Shown here: piece after piece, positions 34,092 to 43,140 of the stretch
Layout: each line of letters begins with the position of its first letter
How positions within the stretch are numbered: the stretch's first letter is position 1
From: Deltaproteobacteria bacterium
GTDB lineage: Bacteria; Myxococcota_A; Polyangia; Polyangiales; JADJMO01
DNA length: 64,000 nt
Reading direction: 5' to 3'
Assembly: GCA_016182965.1 (NCBI GenBank)
Contig: JACPFM010000162.1
Coordinates: 1 to 64,000 of the forward strand
Position numbers and translations under genes: made by a program
The notes under the pieces: model-generated
Databases searched by the model: none
Seen by the model: the letters and a program-made list of their open reading frames with translations, nothing else
What the model was told of the DNA's origin: nothing

Positions 34092-35024
34092 ATGCGAGGA
34101 CGATTGCGTTGCGCGTGGATCGCCGCGATGGTCGCGTCATCGGCGATGGCCGTCGCGCCCAACGCCGCGCACGCCAGCGCCTGCTGCGGCGGCGGGCAGA
34201 GCGTGGCGCTCCGCCTCGGCCCCGAGGAGGTCGCGAGCGGCAGCCTCGTCGCGCTCGGCCAGCAGCTGCGCGGGCGATGGGACAAGCACGGCACCTTCAT
34301 CGCGTCCGATCCGGCGACGCGCGACCGTGAGCTCCGCGTCGAGGCGCGCGCGATGGGCAAGATCGGCCGACGGTTCCAGTTCGGGGCGATCGTCCCGACC
34401 ATCTTCACCATGCGACGCCACGCCGACGGCGCGTCCTCCGGCGGTGGCATCGGCGACGTGACGGCGCTCTCGCGCTGGGACTTCGTGAAGGTCGGCGGCG
34501 AAGGCGTGCTCCCCGGCATCGCGGCGACGTTCGCCCTCGGCATGCCGACGGGGCGCTCGACCGATCACGCGCGCGATCCGCGCGGAGCCGACGTGACCGG
34601 CATCGGGACCTGGGAGGTCCGGCCAGGCATCGCGATCGAGAAGTCATGGTGGACGGGCTATTACGTGATCGGCGCGATGGGGCTCGGGTTCTTCGCGCCG
34701 TTCTCCAACAAATTCGGCTCGCGAACGCACCTCGGGCCGAGGCTCCAGGCCTTCGTGGCAGCCGGCAAGTCGTTCAACAACGGCCTCGGCGTGACCCTCG
34801 GGCTGAGCCACGACCGCGAGACGGGCCCCGTGGTCGGAGGCGTGCGCAGGGTCGCGCTGCTCATGAAGACGTCCGCTATGTTGTTCGTGTCATGGGAGAT
34901 CAACGACCACTGGCAGACGTTCGCCAGCTTCCAGTTGGATCTCCCCATCAACTCGCTCGGCCGCGATCAGCTCGCCGGCACGACCATCGGTCTGGGGGTG
35001 CGACGCGCATGGAACGTCTACTAG
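34092..35024 (+). CDS. envelope protein with beta-barrel character
   Basis: The 310-residue protein has a signal peptide (MRGRLRCAWIAAMVASSAMA, cleaved near AHASA), then SACCGGGQSV. The rest resembles an outer-membrane barrel of the phenol-degradation/transporter type: alternating strands such as FQFGAIVPTIFTM, GVTLGLSHDR and TTIGLGVRRAWNVY at the end. The ATG at 34092 starts the signal peptide; a GTG 12 bp upstream is less likely. It overlaps the next gene by 16 bp, so the two are co-translated. Function is not recognised. Confidence 0.6.
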   Translation: MRGRLRCAWIAAMVASSAMAVAPNAAHASACCGGGQSVALRLGPEEVASGSLVALGQQLRGRWDKHGTFIASDPATRDRELRVEARAMGKIGRRFQFGAIVPTIFTMRRHADGASSGGGIGDVTALSRWDFVKVGGEGVLPGIAATFALGMPTGRSTDHARDPRGADVTGIGTWEVRPGIAIEKSWWTGYYVIGAMGLGFFAPFSNKFGSRTHLGPRLQAFVAAGKSFNNGLGVTLGLSHDRETGPVVGGVRRVALLMKTSAMLFVSWEINDHWQTFASFQLDLPINSLGRDQLAGTTIGLGVRRAWNVY

Positions 35025-35395
35025 CGGCGCCGCTGCTCGCGCTGTTCCTCTCGCAGGCCGGGTGCGCCGGCGAGGTGACGCCGGAGTCGACCGGCGCGCT
35101 GTCCGTCCACCTCACGCCGGACGCCGCGATCACACGCGGCTCCAACAACTTCACGATGACCATCCGCGCCGGCGCCCTCGCGCCGACGAAGGACAAGACG
35201 AACGTCGAGGTCATCGTGTGGATGCCGTCGATGGGCCACGGCGCACCGAACGATCCGACCCTCGTCGAGAAGGGCGACGGCAACTACCGCGTCGAAGACG
35301 TGTACTTCTCGATGCCCGGCACATGGGAGCTGACGGTGAACGTGACCTCCGACCGCGGCAACGGCTCGCAGACGTTCACCTACGAGATCCCCTGA
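35009..35395 (+). CDS. YtkA/FixH-like domain lipoprotein
   Basis: The 128-residue protein has a signal ending in the lipobox LSQAGC. The mature domain has the conserved segments VIVWMPSMGHG and YFSMPGTWELTV of the YtkA-like family, an immunoglobulin-like fold with Met and His residues found near copper and cytochrome genes. The start overlaps the end of the preceding barrel gene by 16 bp. Together they could form an envelope pair handling copper, which fits the copper island about 6 kb away, but this is inference. Confidence 0.8.
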   Translation: MERLLAAPLLALFLSQAGCAGEVTPESTGALSVHLTPDAAITRGSNNFTMTIRAGALAPTKDKTNVEVIVWMPSMGHGAPNDPTLVEKGDGNYRVEDVYFSMPGTWELTVNVTSDRGNGSQTFTYEIP

Positions 35396-35486
35396 AAGCG
35401 TGATCGGAGCCGCACGCGGGCGCGATGCGCGCCGGTGACCGCCCGTGGTTTCGTCGCGGCGCGATCTGGCGTAAGCGCTGGCCTCG

Positions 35487-36764
35487 ATGGACGCGATTCG
35501 AGTTCGTGGCGGGCGGCCTCTGAAGGGTGAAGTGAAGATCAGCGGCGCGAAGAACGCCGCGCTGCCCATCCTCTGCGCGACGCTGCTCGCCGACGGGCCG
35601 ACGCTCCTGAAGAACGTCCCCGCCCTGCGCGACATCGACACCACCGCGGCGCTGCTCCGGTTCCTCGGGTGCGACGTGGTCGTCGACAAGGAGCGCCACG
35701 AGGTGCGCGTCGCGGCGACCAGGCTCGGCCGCGTCGAGGCGCCGTACGAGCTGGTCAAGCAGATGCGCGCGTCGGTGCTGGTGCTCGGACCGCTGGTCGC
35801 GCGTCACGGGCGCGCCAAGGTGTCGCTGCCCGGTGGCTGCGCGATCGGCGCCCGCCCGATCGATCAGCACCTCAAGGGGCTCGAGGCGATGGGCGCACAG
35901 ATCAAGCTGGAGCGCGGCTACGTCGTCGCCGAGGCGCCGACCGGGCGGCTGAAGGGCGCCGATTTCGTGTTCGACATGCCCACCGTCACCGGCACCGAGA
36001 ACATCATGATGGCCGCCGCGCTCGCCAAGGGCCGCACCACGCTGTGGAACTGCGCGCGCGAGCCGGAGGTCGAGGAGCTCGCGCGCATCCTCAACAAGAT
36101 GGGCGCGCGGGTCGACGGCGCGGGCACCGACGTGATGCACATCGACGGCGTCGAGCAGCTCGCGCCGTTCGAGCACTCGATCATCCCCGATCGCATCGAG
36201 GCCGGCACGTACATGTGCGCGGCGGCAGCGGTCGAGGGGAGCGACGTGCGCCTCTCCGGCGTGATCCTCGAAGACCTCGAGGCGCTGGTGATGAAGCTGC
36301 GTCAGGCCGGCGTCACCGTCGACCGCGAAGGCGAGCACGTCCGCGTGCGCCGCGACGGCCCGATCAAGCCGGTCAACGTCACCACCGCGCCGCACCCCGG
36401 CTTCCCGACCGACATGCAGGCGCAGTTCCTCGTGCTGATGACGCGCGCGAAGGGCGAGTCGGTCATGACCGAGACGATCTTCGAGAACCGCTTCATGCAC
36501 GTCCCCGAGCTCACCCGCATGGGCGCGCACGTCGAGATCCGCGGCCGCTCGGCGATCGTGCAGGGCGTCGATCGCCTCGACGGCGCGAGCGTGATGGCCA
36601 CCGATCTGCGGGCGTCAGCGTCGCTGGTCATCGCCGGCCTGTTCGCCGAGGGCGAGACCGAGGTGCGCCGCGTCTACCACCTCGATCGCGGCTACGAGCA
36701 CATGGAGGACAAGCTCCGGGCGATGGGCGCGGACTGCGAGCGGGTCAAGGGAGCCGAAGGGTGA
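35487..36764 (+). CDS. murA: UDP-GlcNAc enolpyruvyl transferase MurA
   Basis: The 425-residue cytosolic enzyme makes the first committed step of peptidoglycan synthesis by adding enolpyruvate to UDP-GlcNAc. GAKNAALPIL (residues 20-29) holds the substrate lysine and asparagine, and the catalytic cysteine, which fosfomycin modifies, is C118 in PGGCAIGARPIDQH. Length and domain order are normal. It stands alone, 91 bp after the YtkA-like gene, and faces a palindromic element at its 3' side. Confidence 0.97.
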   Translation: MDAIRVRGGRPLKGEVKISGAKNAALPILCATLLADGPTLLKNVPALRDIDTTAALLRFLGCDVVVDKERHEVRVAATRLGRVEAPYELVKQMRASVLVLGPLVARHGRAKVSLPGGCAIGARPIDQHLKGLEAMGAQIKLERGYVVAEAPTGRLKGADFVFDMPTVTGTENIMMAAALAKGRTTLWNCAREPEVEELARILNKMGARVDGAGTDVMHIDGVEQLAPFEHSIIPDRIEAGTYMCAAAAVEGSDVRLSGVILEDLEALVMKLRQAGVTVDREGEHVRVRRDGPIKPVNVTTAPHPGFPTDMQAQFLVLMTRAKGESVMTETIFENRFMHVPELTRMGAHVEIRGRSAIVQGVDRLDGASVMATDLRASASLVIAGLFAEGETEVRRVYHLDRGYEHMEDKLRAMGADCERVKGAEG

Positions 36765-36800
36765 GCAGCGCCGCCTCGCGCGTCTGACGCTCGCACCCTC

Positions 36801-37011
36801 AGAGGGTGTTCCACAGAAAAGCCCGTCGCGAGGCCCATCAGACGGGTGCAGATGCGGGTGACCCGGAGGCGCGGACACCGGAGGCGTACTGGAAGTACGC
36901 CGAGGATTCCGCGCCGAGGAAGCGGCCCCCCAGCGGCGCCGAAGGCGTCCGCGTCCAAAGATGCGCCCGGATGATGGGCCGCAGCAGGGCGCTTTCTGTG
37001 GAACACCCTCT
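36801..37011. mobile_element. MITE-like element with 19-bp perfect inverted ends
   Basis: The ends AGAGGGTGTTCCACAGAAA (36801-36819) and its exact complement (36993-37011) bracket 211 bp without a gene. The interior has a GCGTACTGG/AGTACGC palindrome that also occurs in the 101-bp element at 58028-58128. The right end covers the stop codon region of the next minus-strand gene. Confidence 0.75.
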
Positions 37012-37568
37012 CAGGTGCAGGTCTTGCCGTCGGTGCACGCCAGCGGCTTGGGGCAGTCCGCGCCGGAGGTGCAGGGGAACGACGGCAGGTAGCAGACGCG
37101 CCGCGACCCGCCGGAGACGAACAGCGAACCGACGTCCTGGCACTTGTAGTCGCCGCCGCCGCGACAGTCCGCGTCGATCTTGCAGTGGACGAAGCACGCC
37201 GCCTTGCCGCCGAGCTTCGCGCAGGACGATCCGAGCGGGCACGGGCTGCCTTCGCCGCACGGCGTGACCGTGCAGTAGCCGTCGACGAAGTCGCCCTCGA
37301 GGCACGTCGCGCCCGTCGCGCCGGTGCACGTCGCGCCGGCGTCGCCGCCGCACGGCGCGCCGAGCTTCGTGAACTTCGCCTTGCACACGCCGTCGAGCGG
37401 ATCGCAGACCGTGGGCGCCGCGCATTTCACGGTCGCGCACTTGTCGACCGGCCCGGTGTCGGCCGCGTCCTCGACCGCGCCGGTGTCGGCGGCGGCGGCG
37501 GGCGTGTCGTCGGCCCCGCAGCCGATCGGGAGCAGAGCGAACAGGACGCAGAGGGCGAGCGCGCGCAT
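37011..37568 (-). CDS. Cys-rich envelope lipoprotein
   Basis: The 185-residue protein has a signal peptide with the lipobox LLPIGC and an Ala/Asp/Thr linker. About 20 cysteines follow in small-disulfide-repeat style (CATVKCAAPTVCD, CGEGSPCPLGSSC, CTSGADCPKPLAC). Such proteins are common surface proteins in Myxococcota, and their role is unknown. The stop codon coincides with the end of a MITE-like element, which may have supplied it. Confidence 0.7.
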   Translation of the reverse strand: MRALALCVLFALLPIGCGADDTPAAAADTGAVEDAADTGPVDKCATVKCAAPTVCDPLDGVCKAKFTKLGAPCGGDAGATCTGATGATCLEGDFVDGYCTVTPCGEGSPCPLGSSCAKLGGKAACFVHCKIDADCRGGGDYKCQDVGSLFVSGGSRRVCYLPSFPCTSGADCPKPLACTDGKTCT

Positions 37569-37587
37569 GGCGGCGCGAGCTTAGCGC

Positions 37588-39213
37588 TCAGAGGCCGAAG
37601 GCGTCGACGCGGTACTTCGAGAGCGTCGCCTTGTCACCCTTGGCGATCATGTGCACGCGCGCCGGGCTCGACAGGGTGACCGCGCAGCGCTCGTTCGAGT
37701 TGTAGACGTACGACTTGCACTTGTAGGTCGCCGTCGCCGTCGGCGCAGCGCCGACGCGCACGAACAGATCGGCGTCGCCGCCGGGCGCGCCGCCCTCGGG
37801 CGTCATGGCGAACACGTAGCGACCGGCCGGGAGGACGTCGGTCTGGTAGGTCACGCTCTGCTCGTCGAGCACCGCGCCGCTCGCGTGGAAGCCGCCCCAC
37901 TTGCTCGCCGGCTTGTACGACGCGTTGAACACGTTGTCCTCTTCGCCCGTGGCGACGACCACCTGCTTGGCGGAGACCTCGCGGAAGATCGCGCCGTAGC
38001 TGCGTGGTGCGTCGGGGTTCGCGAGCGCGCCGATCAGCGCCATCGACGCCTCGGACATGTCGTTGAAGTAGGCGGGCATCGCGTTGGTCACGATGTCCAT
38101 GTACTTCGTGCCGCTCGGATCGTCGGGGTTGAGCGACGCGCGCGCCTGCGCGAGCGCCCCGTCGACGTAAGCGAACGTGTCGCAGCCGTTCATGAAGAAG
38201 ATCTGGTACTTGCCGGGGAAGAACCTCCCCTTCTGCGAGAGCGCGCGGACATTGGCGCCGAGGCCCGCGTGCCCGTTGTAGAGGACGAGATCGGCGCCGG
38301 GCGAGAGCTCCGCGTAGCGCGCGTCGAACGCAGGGCCGGCGGTGCGCACGTTGTCGACCAGCAGCGCGACGATCTGCAGGCGACGGCCGCCGCCGAGATC
38401 GGCGGTGAAGGTCACGTCGGGCGTCGCCACGCCTGGCGCCACGGGCACGATGGCCGGCGTCGTCGTCGCGGCCGGGAACGCGCCGCGAACGGCCGCGATG
38501 AAGTCGTCGTACGCGCGGACACCCGCGTCGGCGCTGGTCGTCGCGCCGTCCTCGTACTTGCCGAAGATGGAGACCACCGTCAGCGCCGAGTCCTCCCAGA
38601 CCTTGTGGTACTCGGGGTACTTCGCGACCGAGTTCTCGCGGCTGACCGAGGCTTTCGCGGTGACGGTGAGCGCGTCGACCGCGTCGACGCGGCAGCCCCA
38701 CGCCTTCGGCCGGTAGTGGTACCAGTAGTTCGACACCGTCGCGTCGCGGTCGCCGTCGTTGCAGATCGTCGCGTACTTGCGGGTGAACGCCTCCTGCCCG
38801 GCGGCGTCGATGCGGCGCGGCAGCGTGAGCGTGTACGACGTCGGCAGATCGGTCTTGCTGCCCCACGCGACGGGGAGCTTCACCCGGTACTTCACGACGT
38901 TGAGGCCGCCGACGACCGTGCGGGTGACGTTGGTGATCTTCACCCGATCGAGCCGCGAGACGCCCGGCTCGCCGTTCAGGTGACCGACCGTGTAGAACAG
39001 CTGCGCGCGGATCTGCGTGAGCAGGTTCGTGCTCACCGACGTCGTGAGCTCGCCGTCGAACTCGAAGTCCATCAGCGTGGCCACGTCGCTGACGAACGGC
39101 TGCTCGTACTCGACCGACGCCTGCTCGTCTTCGGCGCGATCGGCGGAGATGGCACAGCCGGCGAGCGACTGCAGCGCGACGAGGGCGAGGGTCCAGACCA
39201 GCGAGGGCTTCAT
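37588..39213 (-). CDS. secreted caspase/gingipain-like candidate with PPC domain
   Basis: The 541-residue lipoprotein has a signal ending in LQSLAGC. A central region shows DLVLYNGHAG and, about 30 residues on, IFFMNGCDTFAYVDG, a His and Cys spacing similar to the catalytic dyad of clan-CD cysteine peptidases. This likeness is by eye. The last 100 residues (RYVFAMTPEGG, ADLFVRVG) resemble a bacterial pre-peptidase C-terminal (PPC) domain. The ATG at 39213 starts the signal peptide. A 9-bp inverted repeat lies 27 bp upstream as a possible operator. Not every active-site residue can be placed, so a non-enzymatic surface role remains possible. Confidence 0.55.
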   Translation of the reverse strand: MKPSLVWTLALVALQSLAGCAISADRAEDEQASVEYEQPFVSDVATLMDFEFDGELTTSVSTNLLTQIRAQLFYTVGHLNGEPGVSRLDRVKITNVTRTVVGGLNVVKYRVKLPVAWGSKTDLPTSYTLTLPRRIDAAGQEAFTRKYATICNDGDRDATVSNYWYHYRPKAWGCRVDAVDALTVTAKASVSRENSVAKYPEYHKVWEDSALTVVSIFGKYEDGATTSADAGVRAYDDFIAAVRGAFPAATTTPAIVPVAPGVATPDVTFTADLGGGRRLQIVALLVDNVRTAGPAFDARYAELSPGADLVLYNGHAGLGANVRALSQKGRFFPGKYQIFFMNGCDTFAYVDGALAQARASLNPDDPSGTKYMDIVTNAMPAYFNDMSEASMALIGALANPDAPRSYGAIFREVSAKQVVVATGEEDNVFNASYKPASKWGGFHASGAVLDEQSVTYQTDVLPAGRYVFAMTPEGGAPGGDADLFVRVGAAPTATATYKCKSYVYNSNERCAVTLSSPARVHMIAKGDKATLSKYRVDAFGL

Positions 39214-39240
39214 GACCGGCTCCAGCATCGACTTCGGTAA

Positions 39241-39277
39241 GTGAGTCGACGTGCGCCCATGTATGACATCGACTCAC
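39241..39277. promoter_or_regulatory. inverted repeat upstream of the caspase-like gene
   Basis: GTGAGTCGA and TCGACTCAC are perfect 9-bp arms separated by 19 bp, ending 28 bp before the start codon of the minus-strand gene. The position suits an operator. Confidence 0.4.
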
Positions 39278-39709
39278 AGCATCTGCAACCCCGATTTTGC
39301 GCGTCCGCATGGTTGCGCGACGTATCGGTTTGAGAATTCCGGTTCGCTCGGCGTGGCGCCCCGCTCATGGGCGGCACTCATCACGCTCGGCTCGCTCGCG
39401 CCTCCGACGATCCATCGACACACGCGCACGACACGCACACCCCTCGCGAGCGACACGTACCGTCGCTGCATCGCCGGAGCTCACGAAGGCCACGGGAGCT
39501 GCGCTCCGCTGAGAGTACCAGCAGCGCACGAGCTCGACCTGCGCGATCCAACGCACGCGCCCGATCGTTGACGCGGTGCAGCCCGCAGACAGGAGATCGG
39601 CACGAGCATCGATCAACCACGATTCCACGTGCGGACTGTCGTCCGCAGCGCCCTTCGACGCACCGTGGCGCACATTGCGCGATCAGCCTGGACGAATTCT
39701 AATGTCGAC
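39278..39709. other. 432-bp intergenic region
   Basis: It separates the divergent caspase-like and response-regulator genes and is slightly less GC-rich than its surroundings. No gene, repeat or convincing regulatory site was found apart from the inverted repeat at its left side. Confidence 0.4.
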
Positions 39710-40210
39710 ATGGCCTCCGCAACTCGCCGCGCGATTGCGTCGATCCTCGTCGTCGAGGACGACGAGGCGATCGCAGACGTGCTGCTCGACATCCTCGAGA
39801 GCGAGGGGTATCGCGCGCGAGCGGTGTCCGATGGTGCGAGCGCCCTCGGCGCGATGCGCGCCGAGAAATTCGACCTGATCCTCCTCGACTTCGGCCTCCC
39901 CGACATGACCGGGCGCGACGTCCGCGATCAGCAGATGGCCGATCCATCGATCGCGCAGATCCCGGTGATCGTGCTGACCGCCGGCGCGCTCACCACCGTC
40001 GATCAGCTGCCCGTCCTCCGGAAGCCGTTCGACTACGACACCTTGCTCGACACGATTCGCGAGCAGCTCGACATGGCCGAAGCGGCTCGACACCGCACGC
40101 TGCTCGCGGCGGTGTCCGACGTGCGCCGCCAGCTCCTCAAGAGCGTCGACGATCTCGAGGCGATCCGACGCAGCTCCGAGATCGAGCCGCCGTCGAAGCG
40201 CCGCGCCTGA
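39710..40210 (+). CDS. single-domain response regulator
   Basis: The 166-residue cytosolic protein is a receiver domain (about residues 10-125) with the acidic pair VVEDDEA, the phosphorylatable aspartate in LILLDFGLPDM and the lysine in VLRKPFD. A C-terminal helix of about 40 residues replaces a DNA-binding domain. It would act by protein contact in a phosphorelay. The ATG at 39710 fits the domain start. A decayed piece of another receiver domain follows. No sensor kinase is nearby. Confidence 0.82.
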   Translation: MASATRRAIASILVVEDDEAIADVLLDILESEGYRARAVSDGASALGAMRAEKFDLILLDFGLPDMTGRDVRDQQMADPSIAQIPVIVLTAGALTTVDQLPVLRKPFDYDTLLDTIREQLDMAEAARHRTLLAAVSDVRRQLLKSVDDLEAIRRSSEIEPPSKRRA

Positions 40211-40237
40211 TCGACGGCGCGCTCCCCGCCCCTCGAT

Positions 40238-40345
40238 CGGGCGCGTTCGGCGCACTCGTTTTTCGAGCTCTCGACGAAGCCGTTCTCGCTCGATGCGCTG
40301 CGCGAGATGATCGACCTGGTCGCCGGGAGCGCGCTGGCTACTTGA
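40238..40345 (+). pseudogene. C-terminal remnant of a second receiver domain
   Basis: One frame reads HSFFELSTKPFSLDALREMI, with the KPF motif and final helix of a receiver domain, then LVAGSALAT and TGA. There is no start codon or N-terminal part. The preceding intact receiver gene suggests an old tandem duplication that has decayed. The end overlaps the stop of the minus-strand PD40 gene. Confidence 0.5.
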
Positions 40346-42254
40346 TCACCGGTCGGCACACGCCGCCGATGCACTGCTCGCTCGACAGGCACTCGGCTGC
40401 CTTCGAGCACGGCTTGCGCTCGACCTTGGTGACCCACTGCGCGATGTGATTGCCGCTCTTGAGATCCTGGAACGGCAGCCAGAACGCCGGGTAGCTGCCG
40501 TCGGCGCCGCTCTTGGCCTTGCCGAGATCGACCGCGGTCATCCAGATCTGCGCCGTCTTGCCGTCGGTGAGGCGCAGGCCGTAGTTGCGGCGGCTCGAGA
40601 ACGTCAGCCAGAGCAGCTGACCGCCGCGGTACTTCTGCACCACCGGCGTCCACTTCGGCCACGAGTCGCCGCCGGTCGAGGCCTTCGCCAGGTGCACCGG
40701 CGCCCCCCCTTCGCTGCCGACGACGAAGACCTGCGCGTCGGGCGCGTCGTAGCTGTTGGCGTTCGACGGCGAGCGGTTGAACACCACCAGCGAGCCGTCG
40801 GGCGAGAACGCGGGGTAGTAGTTGTTCTGCCCCGAGAACGGCACCAGCGTCTTGAGGGGGCCCCATTTGCCGGCCCCGTCGACGCCGAGCAGCTCGAGCG
40901 AGGACGCTTCGACGCCGGGGTTGCCGCAGAGCGGCGGGAAGCACGGCGGCGGCGTGCTCGGCTTGGCGTAGACGATCTTCTTGCCGTCGGGCGACCAGTC
41001 GGGCTGGCCGCCGGGGTTGGCCAGCGGATCCTTGATCGCGGCGCCGGTGGCGGCGTTGCGCAGGACGAGCGTCACCGCGTTGGAGGTGACGATCTGCGTC
41101 GCGTCGGGCGAGAAGGTGAAGAAGTTCGCCCCGCCGCCGCCGAACGTCGATCCCTGGGAGTAGACGAGCGCGCGCGTGGCGACGTCGTAGACCTTGTACG
41201 GAGAGGGCGACGGCATGTCCAAGCCGGCGGCCATCCTCTTGCCGTCGCGCGACAGCACGTGGCAGCCGACGCAGGTCATCGCGCCGGCCATCGCGCCGTT
41301 GAGGTAGACCTCGCCGGCCTTGCCGCTGACGCCGAACTCGTAGCGCATCGTCGCGCCGGCGCCGGCGTTCCAGTAGTAGATGCCGCCGAGGATGTCCTCC
41401 TGGCCGAAGGAGATCTTCTGCGACGAAGAGACGCCGACCCCGCCGGGCGCCGCGCCGTCGACGCCGCGCAGCGTGTAGGTCACCGGATCCTTGCCGCGGC
41501 CGTTGTCGGCGACGAGCTTCCACACCGTGGGGTCGGGCGAGTACACGCACCCGCTGCCGACGGACGTGCAGGGGAAGTAGACCTTCACGTCGATGCCGGG
41601 GCCTTTGAACGCGAGCTCGAACAGCGAATTGCCGCTGCCCGGCTCGAACTGGAACTCGAGCACGTTCATGTTCGGCGGCACCATCGTGCCGTCTCCCGGA
41701 TAGAGGAGCTTCGGCGCGCGCGTCGCGTCAACGGCGCCGCCGAACTTCGACGGCGCGTCGCTCGGCGCGCCGCCGACGACGACGGTCACCGGACCGCGGA
41801 CGGTGAGCCCCGTCTCGACCGTCATGCCGCGCGCGCTCGCGCGGACCATCGTCTTGCCCTCTTTCGTGGCGGTGAGCTTGTTGCCGGCGAAGGTGCCGAG
41901 CGTCGGATCGAGGAGCCCGAAGGCGGCTTCGGCCGTGATGTCGGTCTCGGTGCCGTCGGGGTTCTGCGACATCAACGCGTACTCGACCGTCGTCGGCGCG
42001 CCGCCGACCAGCATGACCGTGCCGTCGGTGGGCACGATGCGCATCGGCGCGAGCTTGGGGTCGCCGTCCCACACCGGCGCGTCGAAGTCCGGACCGACCT
42101 CGAGCCCACCGCCGCCGCCGTCGTCGCCGCTGGTCCCGTCGCCGCCGGCGTCGAGGTGCGGCGTGCTCGGCGACGTCTCCTTCGACGCGGAGCACGCGAG
42201 CGGGATGGCGAACGAAGCGAAGAAAACGGAAAGCACGACACTACGCGAACGCAT
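40338..42254 (-). CDS. PD40 beta-propeller lipoprotein with a CXXCH site
   Basis: The 638-residue lipoprotein has a signal ending in PLAC and a Gly/Asp-rich linker. A Big-2-like segment follows, then several TolB/PD40-type propeller repeats (FSPDATQIV, WSPDGKKIVY, FSPDGSLVVF). One haem-like motif, MTCVGCH, lies between, so a single c-type haem may be bound. A Cys-rich end (CSKAAECLSSEQC) closes the chain. It is a secreted surface protein of unknown function; the combination of propeller and haem site is found in envelope redox proteins. Confidence 0.7.
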   Translation of the reverse strand: MRSRSVVLSVFFASFAIPLACSASKETSPSTPHLDAGGDGTSGDDGGGGGLEVGPDFDAPVWDGDPKLAPMRIVPTDGTVMLVGGAPTTVEYALMSQNPDGTETDITAEAAFGLLDPTLGTFAGNKLTATKEGKTMVRASARGMTVETGLTVRGPVTVVVGGAPSDAPSKFGGAVDATRAPKLLYPGDGTMVPPNMNVLEFQFEPGSGNSLFELAFKGPGIDVKVYFPCTSVGSGCVYSPDPTVWKLVADNGRGKDPVTYTLRGVDGAAPGGVGVSSSQKISFGQEDILGGIYYWNAGAGATMRYEFGVSGKAGEVYLNGAMAGAMTCVGCHVLSRDGKRMAAGLDMPSPSPYKVYDVATRALVYSQGSTFGGGGANFFTFSPDATQIVTSNAVTLVLRNAATGAAIKDPLANPGGQPDWSPDGKKIVYAKPSTPPPCFPPLCGNPGVEASSLELLGVDGAGKWGPLKTLVPFSGQNNYYPAFSPDGSLVVFNRSPSNANSYDAPDAQVFVVGSEGGAPVHLAKASTGGDSWPKWTPVVQKYRGGQLLWLTFSSRRNYGLRLTDGKTAQIWMTAVDLGKAKSGADGSYPAFWLPFQDLKSGNHIAQWVTKVERKPCSKAAECLSSEQCIGGVCRPVIK

Positions 42255-42304
42255 GCCGCGAATGGTGACCGACCGCGGCGCGGCTTGTCGAGCCGCCGCG
42301 CCCG

Positions 42305-43084
42305 CTATTTCACGGGGCCGAGCGCGGTGGTCGCGGGGACCTTCTCGACGATGACGCGCTTCTTGTCGGAGCCGCCGTACTCCTTGCCATCGAAGAGGTA
42401 GGCCATCGCCGGGTGCGACATGTCGAGCACCGGCGCACCGTAGGCCTTCTCGACGGTCTTGCAGTTCGGGCCGCGATCGAGCGTCGCCAGCACCACCTGC
42501 TTGCGATTGACGCAGTTGGTCACGCGGACCCGCGCGCCGCAGCCGTACCGATCGGCGTCGGCGGCGAACCACTGCAGCTCGGCCTGACACTCGGGGCCGG
42601 AGAGGCTCGACGAGCAGAGCCCCTTGGGACCGCAGGCGAACTCGCAGTTGTCGTAGGGGTCCTTGTAGATGGTGCCGTCGCTCTTGCGATAACAGCCGAA
42701 CCAGCTGGTCGAGTAGATGTCGTTCGACGGGATCTCGGTGGAGGTGGTCCCCGACGGGCCGTCGCACACCGCCGGCGGGTCGAAGGGCGACGTCGCGAAG
42801 CCCTTGCAGAGCTCGTCGATCGGGTCCGGCGGCGTGGTGTCGGGCGTCGCGCCGTCGGCCGGAGCGTCGGTCGCGGCGTCCGGATCGGGCGCGTCGGCCG
42901 GCGCGTCGGCGGGTGCGTCGCCCTGCACGTCGCCGGGCGCGTCGGGGGGGAGCGCGTCGAGGGCACCGTCGGGCGCGGCGTCTTCGGAGGCCGGCGACAG
43001 GGGACCGCCGTCGTCGACCGCACCGATCGTGCAGCCGAGGCCCGCGATGACGGAGACGAGCGGCAACCAGCGCGACCAACCCAC
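42305..43084 (-). CDS. RlpA/expansin-like lipoprotein
   Basis: The 259-residue protein has the lipobox IAGLGC and a long Asp/Ala/Pro-rich linker (APADAPADAPDPDA). The C-terminal half has the features of a double-psi beta-barrel of the RlpA type: STSWFGCYRK, CGARVRVTNC, TLDRGPNCKTV and SHPAMAYLF. Such domains act on peptidoglycan glycan strands or bind cell wall. It is 50 bp upstream of the PD40 gene on the same strand and could share its transcript. Confidence 0.7.
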   Translation of the reverse strand: MGWSRWLPLVSVIAGLGCTIGAVDDGGPLSPASEDAAPDGALDALPPDAPGDVQGDAPADAPADAPDPDAATDAPADGATPDTTPPDPIDELCKGFATSPFDPPAVCDGPSGTTSTEIPSNDIYSTSWFGCYRKSDGTIYKDPYDNCEFACGPKGLCSSSLSGPECQAELQWFAADADRYGCGARVRVTNCVNRKQVVLATLDRGPNCKTVEKAYGAPVLDMSHPAMAYLFDGKEYGGSDKKRVIVEKVPATTALGPVK

Positions 43085-43140
43085 CCGTGCAATGCATCAT
43101 GAATCGCGGCGCCCGTCATGCCGGTCGCGCTGACTGACCT

